Shown in pieces: positions 11,901-22,326 of a stretch of 64,000 nt of DNA; within the stretch, counting starts at the first letter, position 1; each line of letters begins with the position of its first letter. The translations under genes and the position numbers were made by a program. The notes under the pieces were generated by a model that had not been told where the DNA came from, searched no databases, and saw nothing but the letters and a program-made list of their open reading frames with translations. The stretch comes from Carposina sasakii (Eukaryota; Arthropoda; Insecta; Lepidoptera; Carposinidae): contig CP053161.1 in NCBI GenBank assembly GCA_014607495.2, forward strand, positions 9,185,115 to 9,249,114. The letters are read 5' to 3'.

Positions 11901-14900
11901 AGGAATATAAAGGGAACAAATATGTTAACGAGGCTAGAAATGATTTGCAAAAACTGTGTAAAATACTGTTGCAGAAAAAAATTGAAAATGAAGATTTGAA
12001 AGCAGAGGTTGGGTTATATGAAATAAGTATTACATCTGTATTATAGGTTCAAATATTACTCTTTATTTTAAGCACCTATTAAATAAGTAAAAAGATAGCT
12101 ACACAAAACTAAATAATTACGTTCGTTACTTTTATAGAAATTAGCACTGATGTCAGAAATTAATTTATTAAAAGTGTGTTGTGAAGACTGCAGCGAAAAA
12201 TATCAGTTGAGAGAAGAAGCTATAGATGAAGAAATTGTCAAGCTTAAAGAACACATCGCTAGCTACAAATGCCAATGCAGAAAGTGCCATGCAGGTACCG
12301 ATGTGCAAGATATAAGAGCCCTTTGCACTGATTGCCCACGGTGTCTCAAAGAACGAAATTGCATAGAAACGGGAGATCAATGCAATTACGACACGTCATT
12401 GGAATGCGTGTGCATGAAAGTTAAAGAAAAGTTTCTGGAAAATGTTTTCGAAAACATGTACATTATTTTAGAGAAAAGAATAAAAACCAGTCAAGGTAAA
12501 GCCGTAGGAGACAAAGTAATTAACTGCTTGAAGAAAAGCAGAAATGGTAAGCTAGATGCGGGAACTAGACGAACTTTACAAGAATTTATTCTGGCTATGG
12601 TAAAAAAGAATTTGAATTTCACTATTGTTGGTGGTGCCGTTAAAACTAGATGCGAGGTAAAAAAATAATTTCAGAATTAGTACTATTCTAATATTTTTTG
12701 CGTTTATTCTAATCATAAACACTCTACCGGTGTACAGATGGAACCAGAAACATATCAAGAACTATTGAAATGCTTGAAAGACGTTACAGTTCCAAAGGCA
12801 GAGAAAACTGATAAATCTGTCCCTACAAGAAAGGTGAGATAAAAAGTATAGAAACTTTTTTCTAAAATGAGTATGCATGCACCCAGGATAGCGCTTCCTT
12901 AGTTATGGTGGCGTTATTTAATCGATGTGATTAAATTTCTGGGGACTCTGGGATCTAGATGAATCGTAACATTCTTTATTTATCATCTATTTTAGGACCC
13001 ATGCAAGCGATGGGGCGCTGAAAGTGAGTGTAATTGTCCGAGTGGTAACAAGGACTGCCCTTGCACAAAACACGCTCTGCCGAAGATTGAACATTCGTCG
13101 TGCCCTGTACATCGGAACCAAGCTGAGGACAAGGACGTCGATGAAGTAAATGTTCCATGACTTTATTAAAAAAATTAATTAAAATAATTGACCCGGTGGC
13201 TTAGTGGTTATAGCGGCTGGCACGGTTTGCAGTGGTCGTGGGTTCGATTCCCACTCGGGTGAAGAATTTTTTCCATTTTCTTTATTAATAATTTTATAAT
13301 ATATAATATCTTAACTAAGATAAATTTATAAAAACACTTCTCCTTTAATATAATCCGTTAGGATATGGTTGATCGTTTCATCTTTAAACATTGTGCTGAG
13401 GGATTCAGCTTTGTTTGCCGAGATTTGGCTAGTGTATATAGGTAGCTATCGGGATGAAGAATAACGTTGCCAATATGTAATTTAGAAAAGAGATTAAATT
13501 TAGAGTTAAATTTGTCATCCGAGAAATTGACCCGGTGGCTTAGTGGTTATAGCGGCTGGCACGGTTTTCAGTGGTCGTGGGTTCGATTCCCACTCGGGTG
13601 AAGATTTTTTTCCATTTTCTTTATTAATAATTTTATAATAAATCTTTCTGTTAACTATTCACTACCGTAATCAATGTTAATGATTTGTTAGGATTAGTCT
13701 GATATAAATAAAATGAAAACATAATGTTTCTCATATTTAAAGCTAGGCCATACCGCCAGCGGGCGGGTGGAGCGAGCTAGGCGGGCGGGCTAGGCGAGAG
13801 AAGGAATACGCGGAATATTGGCGAGTTAACTATGGGGTTCACACTGAAAACTACGGACGGGCGAGCGAGCGGGCGGAGCGGGTGAACCGGGGGATGCGGA
13901 TGGGAGAGCGAGAGGATAGCGTCGACCAGTCCGAATACTCGAAACGGGGAGGAACCGGGCGAACGAACCGGCCGAGCGAGCTGGCAGCGCTCCTAACAAG
14001 GTGAACGAGTAGCTTCGCTGGAATCGTTGGATATTTCGTTAGCTTCGCTCGCATCGCTGACGTAGGTTAGTCGGTAGCTCGCGGTGTGAACCGAAGTATG
14101 TAAAGAGGTGAAACGATGTCCGCCCGCCTAGCTCGCTCGCCCGCCCGATGGTGGTGTGGCCTGCGCTGAAAATCGATAAATTTATATTACACTCTATTTT
14201 CAGGATGAAATAGTAGCAATATGTGCACAAAACGAGTCTTGCCGCGTGGATAATAGTAAAATGCTGCCTAGTGAATCACACGAAAAAGCAACAAAGATGC
14301 TGACGTCATTAGTACCAGAGCCTTGCAAAGACTCCACATGCAATACCTTCTCGAAGAATATGAGGGCTGCCCAGTGTGTCTTTAGCCCCGAATCTTTGGC
14401 TTCTGTCACAAAACCAGGATTAAACGCTCCAATTTCACCGTACAAGGTAACTCATATTTTAAGTGAAGATATCGTTATTTGGAATGATTAATGTTTTAAA
14501 GTTATAATTATTAAGACGACGAATCGCTAAAATTGGCGTCAGTTAAGTCGATTTTTCTCAGCCATTACAATATACAGGATGTAACAAAAAGGGTATGTTA
14601 ATCGAAAAGCTATATAAATAGCCTACTATAGAGAATGGGCGTTTTTCCATTACCCGGCCCGGCACCGGCACCGGCGCCGGCGCCGGCGCCATGCCGTTGC
14701 CGGGGAAGCAAAAATGTATGAAAATGTATGGCTCGCTTTTTCACTTACCGGCGCCGGCGCCGGTTCGGCATTGAGTCCTGCCGGCGCCGTCGCCGTCGCC
14801 GGGGTAGCAAGCTTCCCACCGGTGCCGGCCGGCAAAATTGCATGTGTATTGCATATTTATATGAATTGTAGCCGTGTGTGTGTGCTGAAGTCCGTGTCAG

Positions 14901-17900
14901 TACTGTACCACTCACCGGGCGTAAACCGGCATCGACACCGGCGCAGTGGAAAAACGAAACCCCGGCGCCGGTGCCGGTGCACGGCCATGCCGGTGTCGTG
15001 CCGGTGCCGGGCCGGGTAATGGAAAAACGCCCAATCTATTTCCAAAATTTGAGACTCGTAATCACATTTTTATTTTTCAAGATTGTATGAAAATTCCTGA
15101 GATATTTAAAAATTCTCCATACTATCGGGAAAAATAAACATGTGATTTCGGGTCTCAAATTTTGTGGACAGGTTCTCTACAGTGGGCTATTTACATAGCT
15201 TTTCGCTTAACATGATATTTAATAATCGAATGTTACACTATATTATCTCACTTTCTGTGGTTGCAGCAACACGATTCATAGACTATTTTTACGATAACAA
15301 ATTGTGATAAAGATACCTCTATTTTATCAAATTTGTTCATTTTACTGGCAAACCAGAGCGATTTAAGCCTCAATTTTTGTATCAATAGACTTGTCTAAAC
15401 ATACTCTAAAAACATATGGTTGCACATTTAAAAAATATTGTGTAGTTTTTAATTAAAACGCGAAAATATGTGTTGTCGCGTATGCTTTTTTAGTTTGATT
15501 ATAGTCCCCGCTCATATTATCATCAAATAAATGTCCCTCCACCCTCCCTCAGTCGCCCTTCGGCCTTGATCGACGATGGGTCTATGTCAGTCGTTTTCCC
15601 GCGCTGTTATTTTTCTCTGACAAATTTTAACTGACTATTTACTGACTGACATTATTATCTAAGGGTAAATTCATATTAGGTACTACAAAAGAAACTAGAT
15701 ATTAGGAAACCGCGGGACGCAAGATCAAACGTGGCAATCATTGAGTCTTGCAGTTACTTGAGACAATAATGTTATGGTAATAATTTACCTGCATTGATGC
15801 GGGTCATTACTGGAATAAACCAGTTGACGCTTTGGCCAACCCTATCATATATCTATGTACTACAACAGTATCATAGCGAACTTGTACTGGTATTCTATAT
15901 TTACTTAATATTACCTATGAATGCTTATTTTATAATATTCCGCCGCGCCGCGCCCATCGTAATAATTGAATAGTGTGATTTTTTATAAAAAAAAATATTG
16001 ATAAGATATTTATTTACCCACCCGTGTCGTCGATACAATGCAGAATTGTAACGTTTTTTATGAACTAAAAAAAAAATACGTAGACACGAGTAGATTTCCA
16101 CGAAGCGACGACGACGTCGCATCGTGAATCGACGTCGCAGCATGTGTGGAAACCTTTAGTTATGTGTGTCACTTTTCTCTAGTCGATTTACCAACTTATT
16201 AGTAAACTGAAGATGTCGCCGTGTGTTATCAAACCAAATGATAACTGTAGTTCCTTTTTCTGCCACTTCGCAGATAATTTGGTAAACGCACACACTCCAA
16301 TCACTCATAATAATTCGACATGAACGCAAAAGTTTGTGTGGATGAAAGGATTTTGATAAAACTTCATAATTAGCTTACATATAAGAATAACAGTGGACTT
16401 TACTAGGATTACATTTCAGTCCAGCACCCTGTTACCATAGAGGAATAAGTATTCCTCTATGCTGTTACTTATAATATATTTTTTTATTGTAATTATTTTT
16501 TTTAAAGGGGCTTTTTAATGTTTCATTTTTGTAAATAAAAAATGTAACGTGTTTAAGTGTAAAAATATGTGTTATTTTTTACACTTAAACACGTTACACT
16601 ATCCCGGGTTAACATTTTTATCCCGGATAATTTCGACATTTTGTTTGTTCTGCAGTTTGTACAATCGGGCGCGGACGGAGTTGCAGGCGTCCACTAGTGT
16701 CAAATATATAGGCAAAATGTGAACGATAAACTATTCAATTCGAATTAGGAATGACTGTTACGTTGAAGCTTTGAAACATTGTTCGCGATCTATGTAGATT
16801 TTAAGAAATCCGTGGGACTCGCAAATTGCGTAAAACTTTCTCGCAACTTTAATAAATAAACTCAGTAGGTACATGCGTTTTGGATTTATTATTGAGCACA
16901 GAGTCACCTTAACAAGATAATCTTTATTTCCAGATAAATAAATGTCCATGTGATAGCTCGTCGAATTCTACGTGTAAAGGTAAGAAGTAGATTTTATTAT
17001 TACTGATATAACGTGGGAGTAAAATTTACGGTGTTCTAATATTTATCTCATTATTTTAGTTTCTGTAAATGACTCCCGTGATAGAATTATTCAAGAAGTA
17101 ATGGGAAGATATGTCGAGATTAGCCCGATTGATAAAGTTAGTTATACCATGCTCAGTAACGAATCGTTTCCCACAAGTGATTGGATATAGAGAATAAACT
17201 CGAAATCTGAATACGTTAGTTTTTATATCATTCTGTACCCTTTAATATTATTAAAAAATGTTACTTCAACACAACTAGATTTTTTTCTTTCACTTCGATA
17301 TCACTGATTGCTGCTTTCACTTGTTTTACTCCCACGTAATAAAATAAATAAATGAACTCTGATCAAAAAATTTATTATTTTAAAATTACAGGTCCTAATC
17401 CAGTGAAAGCATCAATAGTAAAATCTAGTGAAAATACGACAAATTTTGAACGACTTTGTAATCAGCAACGTAGATATCCTCAACAAAGAACGGATAAATC
17501 AACCAATAAAAAATTATCGAAATCTTTAAGAAGTTTAGCGATAAATTATAAAGATATTAAAGATGATTCTAATAAAAATAATAGAATACCACCTACAGAC
17601 ATCTATACCGTTAAAATAAAAGGACTAAACAATGATCTTTCTGAAATACCAGGAGTTTTGCAGAAAACACATTCAAATAATTTTAATTTTGTTTTTGACA
17701 AGGAATATGAAAAAAAATATCATCATGAAATTAAAGAACACCTTGGAGATAGCTGTATAGGTGGTATAAAATTAATCAAAACTAGCCCCGATCATTACGA
17801 TATTTATTTAGAAGATAATGATGAATACATAAACGCAATGCTCGTAACGAATGGACCTGGTGATATTAAAGTTATAACAACTGGACCTGATTTTGATTAT

Positions 17901-18431
17901 TTGATGAGAGCTTCTTCGAACCACTCAGATATGCAAAAGAGCTCATGCAATACATTTAAAGATTTACTAACCAGGATGTCACTCTCCGATAACGATAAAC
18001 TTAAATTAGAGAAATATTTTAAATCCGATCGATTTGTTTCTAAAGAGCAACTATCTAGTGATAATTGTGACTGTACTATTGAAGCTAAAGTTTTAAAGCA
18101 CCACAGTTGCCCTGAGAGTTGCAGAAAGATGAGACGGCAAAAACGATCGAAGAACGATTGCGCCTGTCAAAAAAATTCTTGCTATTCTAATAAATATTGT
18201 CAAGATTCTAATTTAAATGAGTGTTTAATAGAGGACTTTCAAAATGTTATTGAACCACCGTGCCCATTGCATGAAAAGATTAGTTACTCCATTTCAAAGG
18301 ACAGATGTGAGCAGTGCCATAAAGGACAGAAACAATCACCCTGTAGAGCAATAAAAAGTTGGGACTCGATTATGTGTTTGCCACCACAATTGCCAACATT
18401 TCTAAGGGATGACTATCTTTGTAACGCGTGA
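7825..18431 (+). CDS. Large cysteine-rich, coiled-coil protein of unknown family (12-13 exons)
   Basis: Proposed exons: 7825-8025, 8640-8758, 10000-10141 (or from 10006), 11172-11384, 11504-11740, 11822-12007, 12138-12656, 12738-12833, 12996-13145, 14204-14446, 16934-16979, 17060-17155 and 17392-18431. All keep one frame and give 1095 residues; introns 3-10 are all phase 0. Residues about 155-370 (exons 4-6) are Lys/Glu-rich with no proline and look like coiled coil. Exon 7 has a cysteine cluster (CCEDC, CQCRKC, CTDCPRC, ECVC). Exon 9 repeats the style (ECNCPSGNKDCPC, HSSCPVH), as does exon 13 (NCDCT, HHSCPESCRK, CACQKNSC, CEQCHK). There is no signal peptide, so these cysteines may bind metal rather than form disulfides (inference). 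I do not recognise the protein. The joins at exons 2-3 and 11-13 are the weakest; exon 13 could be a separate gene (see 17352). Confidence 0.6.
8045..8200 (+). repeat. Dispersed repeat, 'GTGCTGATGC' family
   Basis: GTGCTGATGCAGGGCTTCAC, then GGCGTTCCCTCAGG-GATGAGCTAGCAACTTGTCACTGATC. Shared with 23806-24010, 28302-28440 and 38050-38200. No ORF. Family name unknown to me. Confidence 0.6.
8470..8550 (+). repeat. Truncated tRNA-derived SINE (second SINE family)
   Basis: Contains 'cgccataggtcctaagttcgaatcgcactaggtgcaaacattgatt', the B-box part of the SINE seen complete at 22327-22590 and inverted at 62650-62875. The A-box end and most of the tail are missing. Confidence 0.55.
8785..9030 (+). repeat. 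Microsatellite-bearing repeat, (CT)n(TG)n
   Basis: The lead-in ACCCCCGACGCAAAAACGAC and GGGGTGTTATAAGTTTGACG is followed by about 190 bases of CT then nearly pure TG with scattered TA/CG interruptions, then GCATCGTAGCTCCCAAACGA. This lead-in and follow-on flank many TG arrays in Lepidoptera, so the array was probably carried by a mobile repeat. Confidence 0.7.
9201..9508 (+). repeat. Tandem duplication, two units of 154 bases
   Basis: The block starting GGAACC-CTGAG-TGGTCTG, with GGGCTCGAAG at 9227 and 9381, is repeated at a 154-base spacing with a few substitutions (for example AAGATAGG versus AAGGTAGG). It lies downstream of the TG array in an intron. Confidence 0.75.
10294..10948 (+). mobile_element. 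Helitron-like non-autonomous element with internal tandem units
   Basis: Starts TCTATACTATATTATAAAGA and ends GGGCGGCCACTAGT (CTAGT at 10944-10948), fitting the TC...CTAGT ends of Helitrons. Inside are about four diverged units built around 'ccgaaattcccacgggaagg' and 'tatacatatgaagctgaaat'. It is an older relative, in the opposite orientation, of the two elements in the spondin gene. Confidence 0.7.
13190..13306 (+). repeat. tRNA-derived SINE, copy 1
   Basis: The head GACCCGGTGGCTTAGTGG carries an A box, GGGTTCGATTCCC a B box, and ACTCGGGT can pair with the 5' end. The tail is TTTTTTCCATTTTCTTTATT then TAATAATTTTATAAT. The shared non-tRNA tail in all copies shows it is a SINE rather than a tRNA gene. 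Confidence 0.75.
13529..13643 (+). repeat. tRNA-derived SINE, copy 2
   Basis: Nearly identical to copy 1 (one visible change, TTTGCAGTGG to TTTTCAGTGG, and one T more in the tail), same strand, 339 bases downstream and in the same intron. Confidence 0.75.
13743..14165. mobile_element. GC-rich palindromic MITE
   Basis: The left arm AGGCCATACCGCCAGCGGGC...GAGCGAGCTAGGCGGGCGGGC matches the inverted right arm around 14120-14160 (GCCCGCCTAGCTCGCTCGCC ... GGTGTGGCCT). The inside is rich in GAGCGAGCGGGCGG. It sits in the intron before exon 10 of the cysteine-rich gene. Family not assigned. Confidence 0.65.
14573..15240. mobile_element. mariner-type MITE (TACAGGATGTAAC ends) split by a second MITE
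   Basis: The left end TACAGGATGTAACAAAAAGG continues GGTATGTTAATCGAAAAGCT, and the right arm mirrors it (AGCTTTTCGCTTAACATGAT near 15195). The same element is uninterrupted at 48279-48541. Here it is interrupted at 14637-15032. The right terminus is diverged, so the end position is approximate. Confidence 0.6.
14637..15032. mobile_element. GC-rich MITE nested in the previous element
   Basis: Inverted ends GGGCGTTTTTCCATTACCCG...GGCACCGGCACCGG and CCGGTGCCGGGCCGGGTAAT...AAAACGCCC. They are flanked by a 3-base direct repeat AAT on both sides, and the host MITE sequence resumes after it. The interior is repeats of GGCGCCGGCGCC. Confidence 0.7.
16543..16598. repeat. Near-perfect hairpin, about 23-base arms
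   Basis: TGTAACGTGTTTAAGTGTAA(AAA) is followed 9-10 bases later by its reverse complement (TTTTTACACTTAAACACGTT ACA). It lies directly upstream of the Helitron end at 16600-16695. Confidence 0.7.
16600..16695 (+). mobile_element. Right end of a Helitron-like element
   Basis: 'Atcccgggttaacatttttatcccggataatttcgacattttg' followed by GCGCGGACGGAGTTGCAGGC and CCACTAGT; CTAGT is at 16691-16695. The left part is missing or unrecognisable. Confidence 0.55.
17352..18431 (+). CDS. Last exon of the cysteine-rich gene, or a separate intronless gene (359 residues)
   Basis: A long uninterrupted frame runs from ATG 17352 to TGA 18429-18431. Two readings are possible. First, it is the terminal exon, entered at the acceptor AAATTACAG (exon from 17392), which fits in phase with donor 17156 and also with donor 16980. 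Second, the preceding exon runs to its own stop TAG (17188-17190), followed at once by AATAAA at 17193-17198, and this ORF is an independent gene. The cysteine pattern (NCDCT ... KHHSCPESC, PPCPLHEK) resembles exon 9 of the upstream gene (ECNCPS ... EHSSCPVH), which favours one gene. The N-terminal two thirds are acidic/basic mixed, without cysteines until about residue 200; function unknown. Confidence 0.55.
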   Translation: MNSDQKIYYFKITGPNPVKASIVKSSENTTNFERLCNQQRRYPQQRTDKSTNKKLSKSLRSLAINYKDIKDDSNKNNRIPPTDIYTVKIKGLNNDLSEIPGVLQKTHSNNFNFVFDKEYEKKYHHEIKEHLGDSCIGGIKLIKTSPDHYDIYLEDNDEYINAMLVTNGPGDIKVITTGPDFDYLMRASSNHSDMQKSSCNTFKDLLTRMSLSDNDKLKLEKYFKSDRFVSKEQLSSDNCDCTIEAKVLKHHSCPESCRKMRRQKRSKNDCACQKNSCYSNKYCQDSNLNECLIEDFQNVIEPPCPLHEKISYSISKDRCEQCHKGQKQSPCRAIKSWDSIMCLPPQLPTFLRDDYLCNA

Positions 18432-18683
18432 GTCCGAAAATGTCGATTGAATTTTATAAAAATTATATTTCAAAACCATTGCTATATTTATTATCTCGAC
18501 GTAAATACGGTATTAGATAAGTTACATGGATGTGTTTTCTTTTGCTTTTAAGCACGGTATGATATTGTTATAGTCATATATTTCATGTAATATAATTCAA
18601 CACATATTTTGTTAGTAGTTTCTTAATCTATGTTAGTAGTAATATTTATTCATTCCATACCATTATATTCGCTCTCGTATTAT

Positions 18684-18890
18684 GAAAGCTTGGCTGTGAG
18701 TACATGCACCATATGACAATGTTGCATGTACTCACAGTCAAACTTTCTGTCAAACATATTGAGGATGCTATTGGGGCTAGCCCGGACCCGGCGCATCAGA
18801 GATGTGCACCTTTTCCGCATCACTGTGTAGAAATAGTCCATCCGAGCGTCGGCAAACATCCCTGATGCGATATATGCAGCCATAAGTCTT
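18684..18890 (-). pseudogene. Fragment of a LINE reverse transcriptase C-terminal region
   Basis: The minus-strand frame reads ASGMFADARMDYFYTVMRKR, then CTSLMRRVRASPNSIL and FDCEYMQHC. This is the kind of tail that follows 'ALRVQYNNAFR...LPR' in lepidopteran LINE proteins (see 63735-64000, which ends just where this part would begin). The 3' end forms a 25-base inverted repeat (18684-18708 against 18723-18747). Confidence 0.55.
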
Positions 18891-20019
18891 GCAGTAAGTC
18901 ATAAGAAAGCTCGTATACTTGAAGTATTTTGTAAAAGTCGCTGGCTCTACAGCGTAATGCCAATGACAAATTGGCGAACTTCCACTGAAACAGCAATCAC
19001 TGTTATCAAATCACGTAGAATATAATATTTTATGCGTTAACTTTTGTGCACTCGTATTTCACAAATGTGTTTTACTTTTCTTCTTAGGTATGACGCAATT
19101 TAGTCTCAATAATAATACAAATTCCGCCTATATGTATGTAATTTTTTTGAATAATCATTTCGTCGCCTCAGTGCTTGTTTATTCTATGTACCAAAATTAA
19201 AGAAAATTTAGTTTAAATGCAGTATTATTAAGTCTTCAATTCCGTTCGTGAAAGAAGATCTTAAACTATTATCTCCTAAAACAGCAAAAACCTTTTCAAT
19301 TTTATTTGTAACACGACACTGTAAAGAAAATTTTGTCTTCTTACAAACTCAAATCATATTTAAAAAAATTAAACACCACCTGTACATACCTACATCTGAG
19401 ACATAAAACAAAAAAGCACGCAAAATTGGAACAGTCACATTTTCCTATCTCTAATGAGCATGTTTGTTCTGTGTCCAAGTAAAAATAGAAAAATAAGGTA
19501 AGTATAATCAATCACTATCCATAGATTAAAATTACAACAATCAATTCACACATAACTCAATAATTAAAAAAGACGTTTACATCTAGGAAATAAAGATTAA
19601 AAATTAATAGGTAGATCAAAAAACTCTTCTCCTGTAAAATTGAACCAATGGTAAGTAGATAGAACAAATAAGCACTGAGGCGACGATTTATTTTAATATT
19701 GAGGTTGTTTCTTGGAAATTATCATCATCGCCTGCTCTCAAATATATAGTTTACCTACTTACCTACCATACGCCTGAGCATGTACATCGAGACTGTGAGT
19801 GGAATGTCTAATGCAGAACGCATTAGTTCAAAGAACATTACTCATTTATATTCACTGTCGGAAGTTTGTTAGTGTATGTGCCTCATATTGTGCTGCCCTT
19901 TTTAAATATTGTTAGGGTCATGCTTTGACTGCATTACCAATAGTAAAGTAATTGAAGGTACATGTTTTGTTTAAAAAAAATTGAAAACGTCTCCCGGAAT
20001 ATTATAATTCACTAAGTTG
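18891..20019. other. AT-rich intergenic DNA, nothing recognised
   Basis: No coding exon or named repeat seen. Confidence 0.4.
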
Positions 20020-20122
20020 CAGTAAGACTATGGGCTAATACCTCCCATGGCAGTCTTGTGACGTGGGGCAGGTTCTGGGGGAGGCCTACGTCCAGCAGTG
20101 GACTGCAATAGGCTGAAGACGA
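20020..20122 (+). repeat. RTE LINE 3' tail fragment
   Basis: GGGGGAGGCCTACGTCCAGC then 'agtggactgcaataggctgaagacgaag', with 'actatgggctaatacctcccatggcagtcttgtg' before it as in the composite repeats. Confidence 0.65.
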
Positions 20123-20789
20123 AGTTGCAGTAGCATAGCGGTGTAGACGCACATAGCACACATTTTCTGGCCTATCAAATACTCAGAAACACTAACGTTG
20201 CATTCGGAAATTGTGCCTCGTAAAAGCTCAGAATCAAAATACAATATTACATCTTCGCGATAATAAAATAAGTTGTACGTTTCAGTTATTGCACTCAAAC
20301 ACGCCTGTATGTGAGAAAGTAGGTATATAAAATTCGCAAGGAAGCGATATTTTGGGCCGGGCACTTACTCCCCGTGGGTTCGCGAGCCTTATTGAATACA
20401 AATTGTTTCTTTATCAGCCAACTTTCGCGGGTGCCGACGCCGAATATAATCCTGAAATGTGAAATGTAGCGAGTTCTGCTATTATCATGTAGGTTATTAC
20501 AATTGCATTGATGTCTGTCGATTTAGGTACGCAGACGCTGAGTGGTATAGAGATGAGAACTGATTTACTTATTTACTGCAGATACCTGGATTTCTTTCTT
20601 TAGTTGTTAGCCCGCAGGTGATTTTGTAACTTATCACTAGTAGCAACCGCTAGATAGTCGCTGTCAAACATAAAAATTGGTATCCTGCTAGATTAGTTGT
20701 AAAAGTCAGTGCCCTATATCGATAGATTAGGAAGTACAAAATAGGAGGTTTAACGTTTAGCTACATGTTGCCGAACAGTCGCATGTTAA

Positions 20790-21110
20790 ATAAAAAAAAT
20801 TCTAAAATCCGACTGCGTAAAAAAGAACCAAACCATGTAATAATAATAAAAAAAAACTGAAAAGATGAAAACAAGCACTTAGATGTCCGGTGGTCTAGAA
20901 TTCTATAATATTATAGAATGAATACAATTGAAGAAAAAAAATATCTAATTATGTAACATAACAACTGAACAGCCAGGATCCATTGAAATATTAGCTTGGC
21001 TGTCGGATAATGGATCCCGCTTGTTTTCATCTTTTCAGTTTATTTTTATTATTACATAGTTTGGATCTTTTTTACGCGGTCGGGTTTTTGGATTTTTTTA
21101 AATTATGTTT
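20790..21110. mobile_element. MITE with long terminal inverted repeats
   Basis: The left arm (AAAATCCGACTGCGTAAAAA ... CTGAAAAGATGAAAACAAGC) is mirrored by the right arm (GCTTGTTTTCATCTTTTCAG ... TTTTTTACGCGGTCGGGTTT). The arms are about 85 bases with a few differences. No coding capacity. Confidence 0.75.
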
Positions 21111-21378
21111 TTTTTTAAATTATTTTGTACTTGTAAGTTAATATAGATACTATTAGGTAGCCTTTAAGAAACATGCTCGATATGCTCGGCAGCAAGAAGT
21201 TTTCGTCTTGCTGCTCTCTAAAAACTTATATGCGAGAATGGTTGGTACGCAACTTTAAATCGATATAGATCCTAAACGGTCGGTCAGTCGAATCAAAAAA
21301 GTTGAGAGAAAACTGATAATGGTTTTTTAAAATACCTATTAAACAGTGGGTTGACATAGTCTGTTGACTTAAATTTTT

Positions 21379-21465
21379 TATATAAAATTATTAATAAAGA
21401 AATGGAAAAATTCCTCACCCGGATGGGAATCGAATCCACGACGTCTGCATTCCGTGATTTTTTTT
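21379..21465 (-). repeat. tRNA-derived SINE, inverted copy
   Basis: Minus strand: '...tcgattcccatccgggtgag' then AATTTTTCCATTTCTTTATT and AATAATTTTATA. Same family as 13190 and 13529, with a diverged head. Confidence 0.6.
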
Positions 21466-22326
21466 ATTTTCACAATACGGCGTTCAGTAGTCGCCATATT
21501 GGATTTTCACTAACGTCTTTAGTGGCACTCACCGGATTAAAAGGAATCGATTGCAGTGTGAATCATAAAAATCAGCCCAGGCTTGGTCTGTATAGTGCTT
21601 TAAAGGAACATACAAACATACATACACACATACATAGGCTGTTAAACACATTACCACTCCTTTGCGTTGCGCAGTCGGGTAATAATAAGTCTGCCGGTTG
21701 CTCTACCAAAGTAACGGATACTTTGTCACGACTTCTAAAGGTAGGTACTACAACCTGACTACAACGGATCCAGTGTATCGATCGAATCCTTTACATAAAG
21801 TAAATTCAAGATTGTGTTGAACACGGACATGACTATTTTAATATATCACAAAAAATATAAAGAACAGTCTAAATATCACAGAAATACTTTACCGACAACG
21901 AGCGAAACACCGATCTTGGACTCTCCGGGTCTTTTTGACCGCAATTTTTCGGTTCTGCTTCCGAGGGATGTTTTTTGTACCCCTCGAATGCCCGCGTCCG
22001 CGACTGATTGATTTATGGCTGCCCGCGTGATCTAGTTTAGATGTTTCAGATAACCACGGAAATATTTGGTTTTTGCCTTTGTTAGGTTTACTGTTTCTTA
22101 TTTGTATCTACCTATAGATATCATCAACACATAGGCACACTGTTCATTACGAACGTACCTACCTATTAAAAAAAATATATCACTTTATGGGCCTAATAAT
22201 CAAAATTAATAGGTACAAATATGATAGGTTGGTAAGGTCATTTATAAAAAAAATGCCCGGAAACCTTACCTATATATAATCGGTTTATACTCGGAAGAAA
22301 ACTTATTGAGTAACCCAAAAATCGGA

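Noticed and set aside
13190..13263. Possible tRNA genes at 13190 and 13529
   Set aside because: A and B boxes and a partial acceptor stem are present, but both copies share the same non-tRNA tail and further truncated copies exist, so they are SINEs.
14650..15137. GC-rich frames on both strands (Pro/Ala/Gly/Arg-rich)
   Set aside because: They fall inside a palindromic MITE made of GGCGCC repeats.
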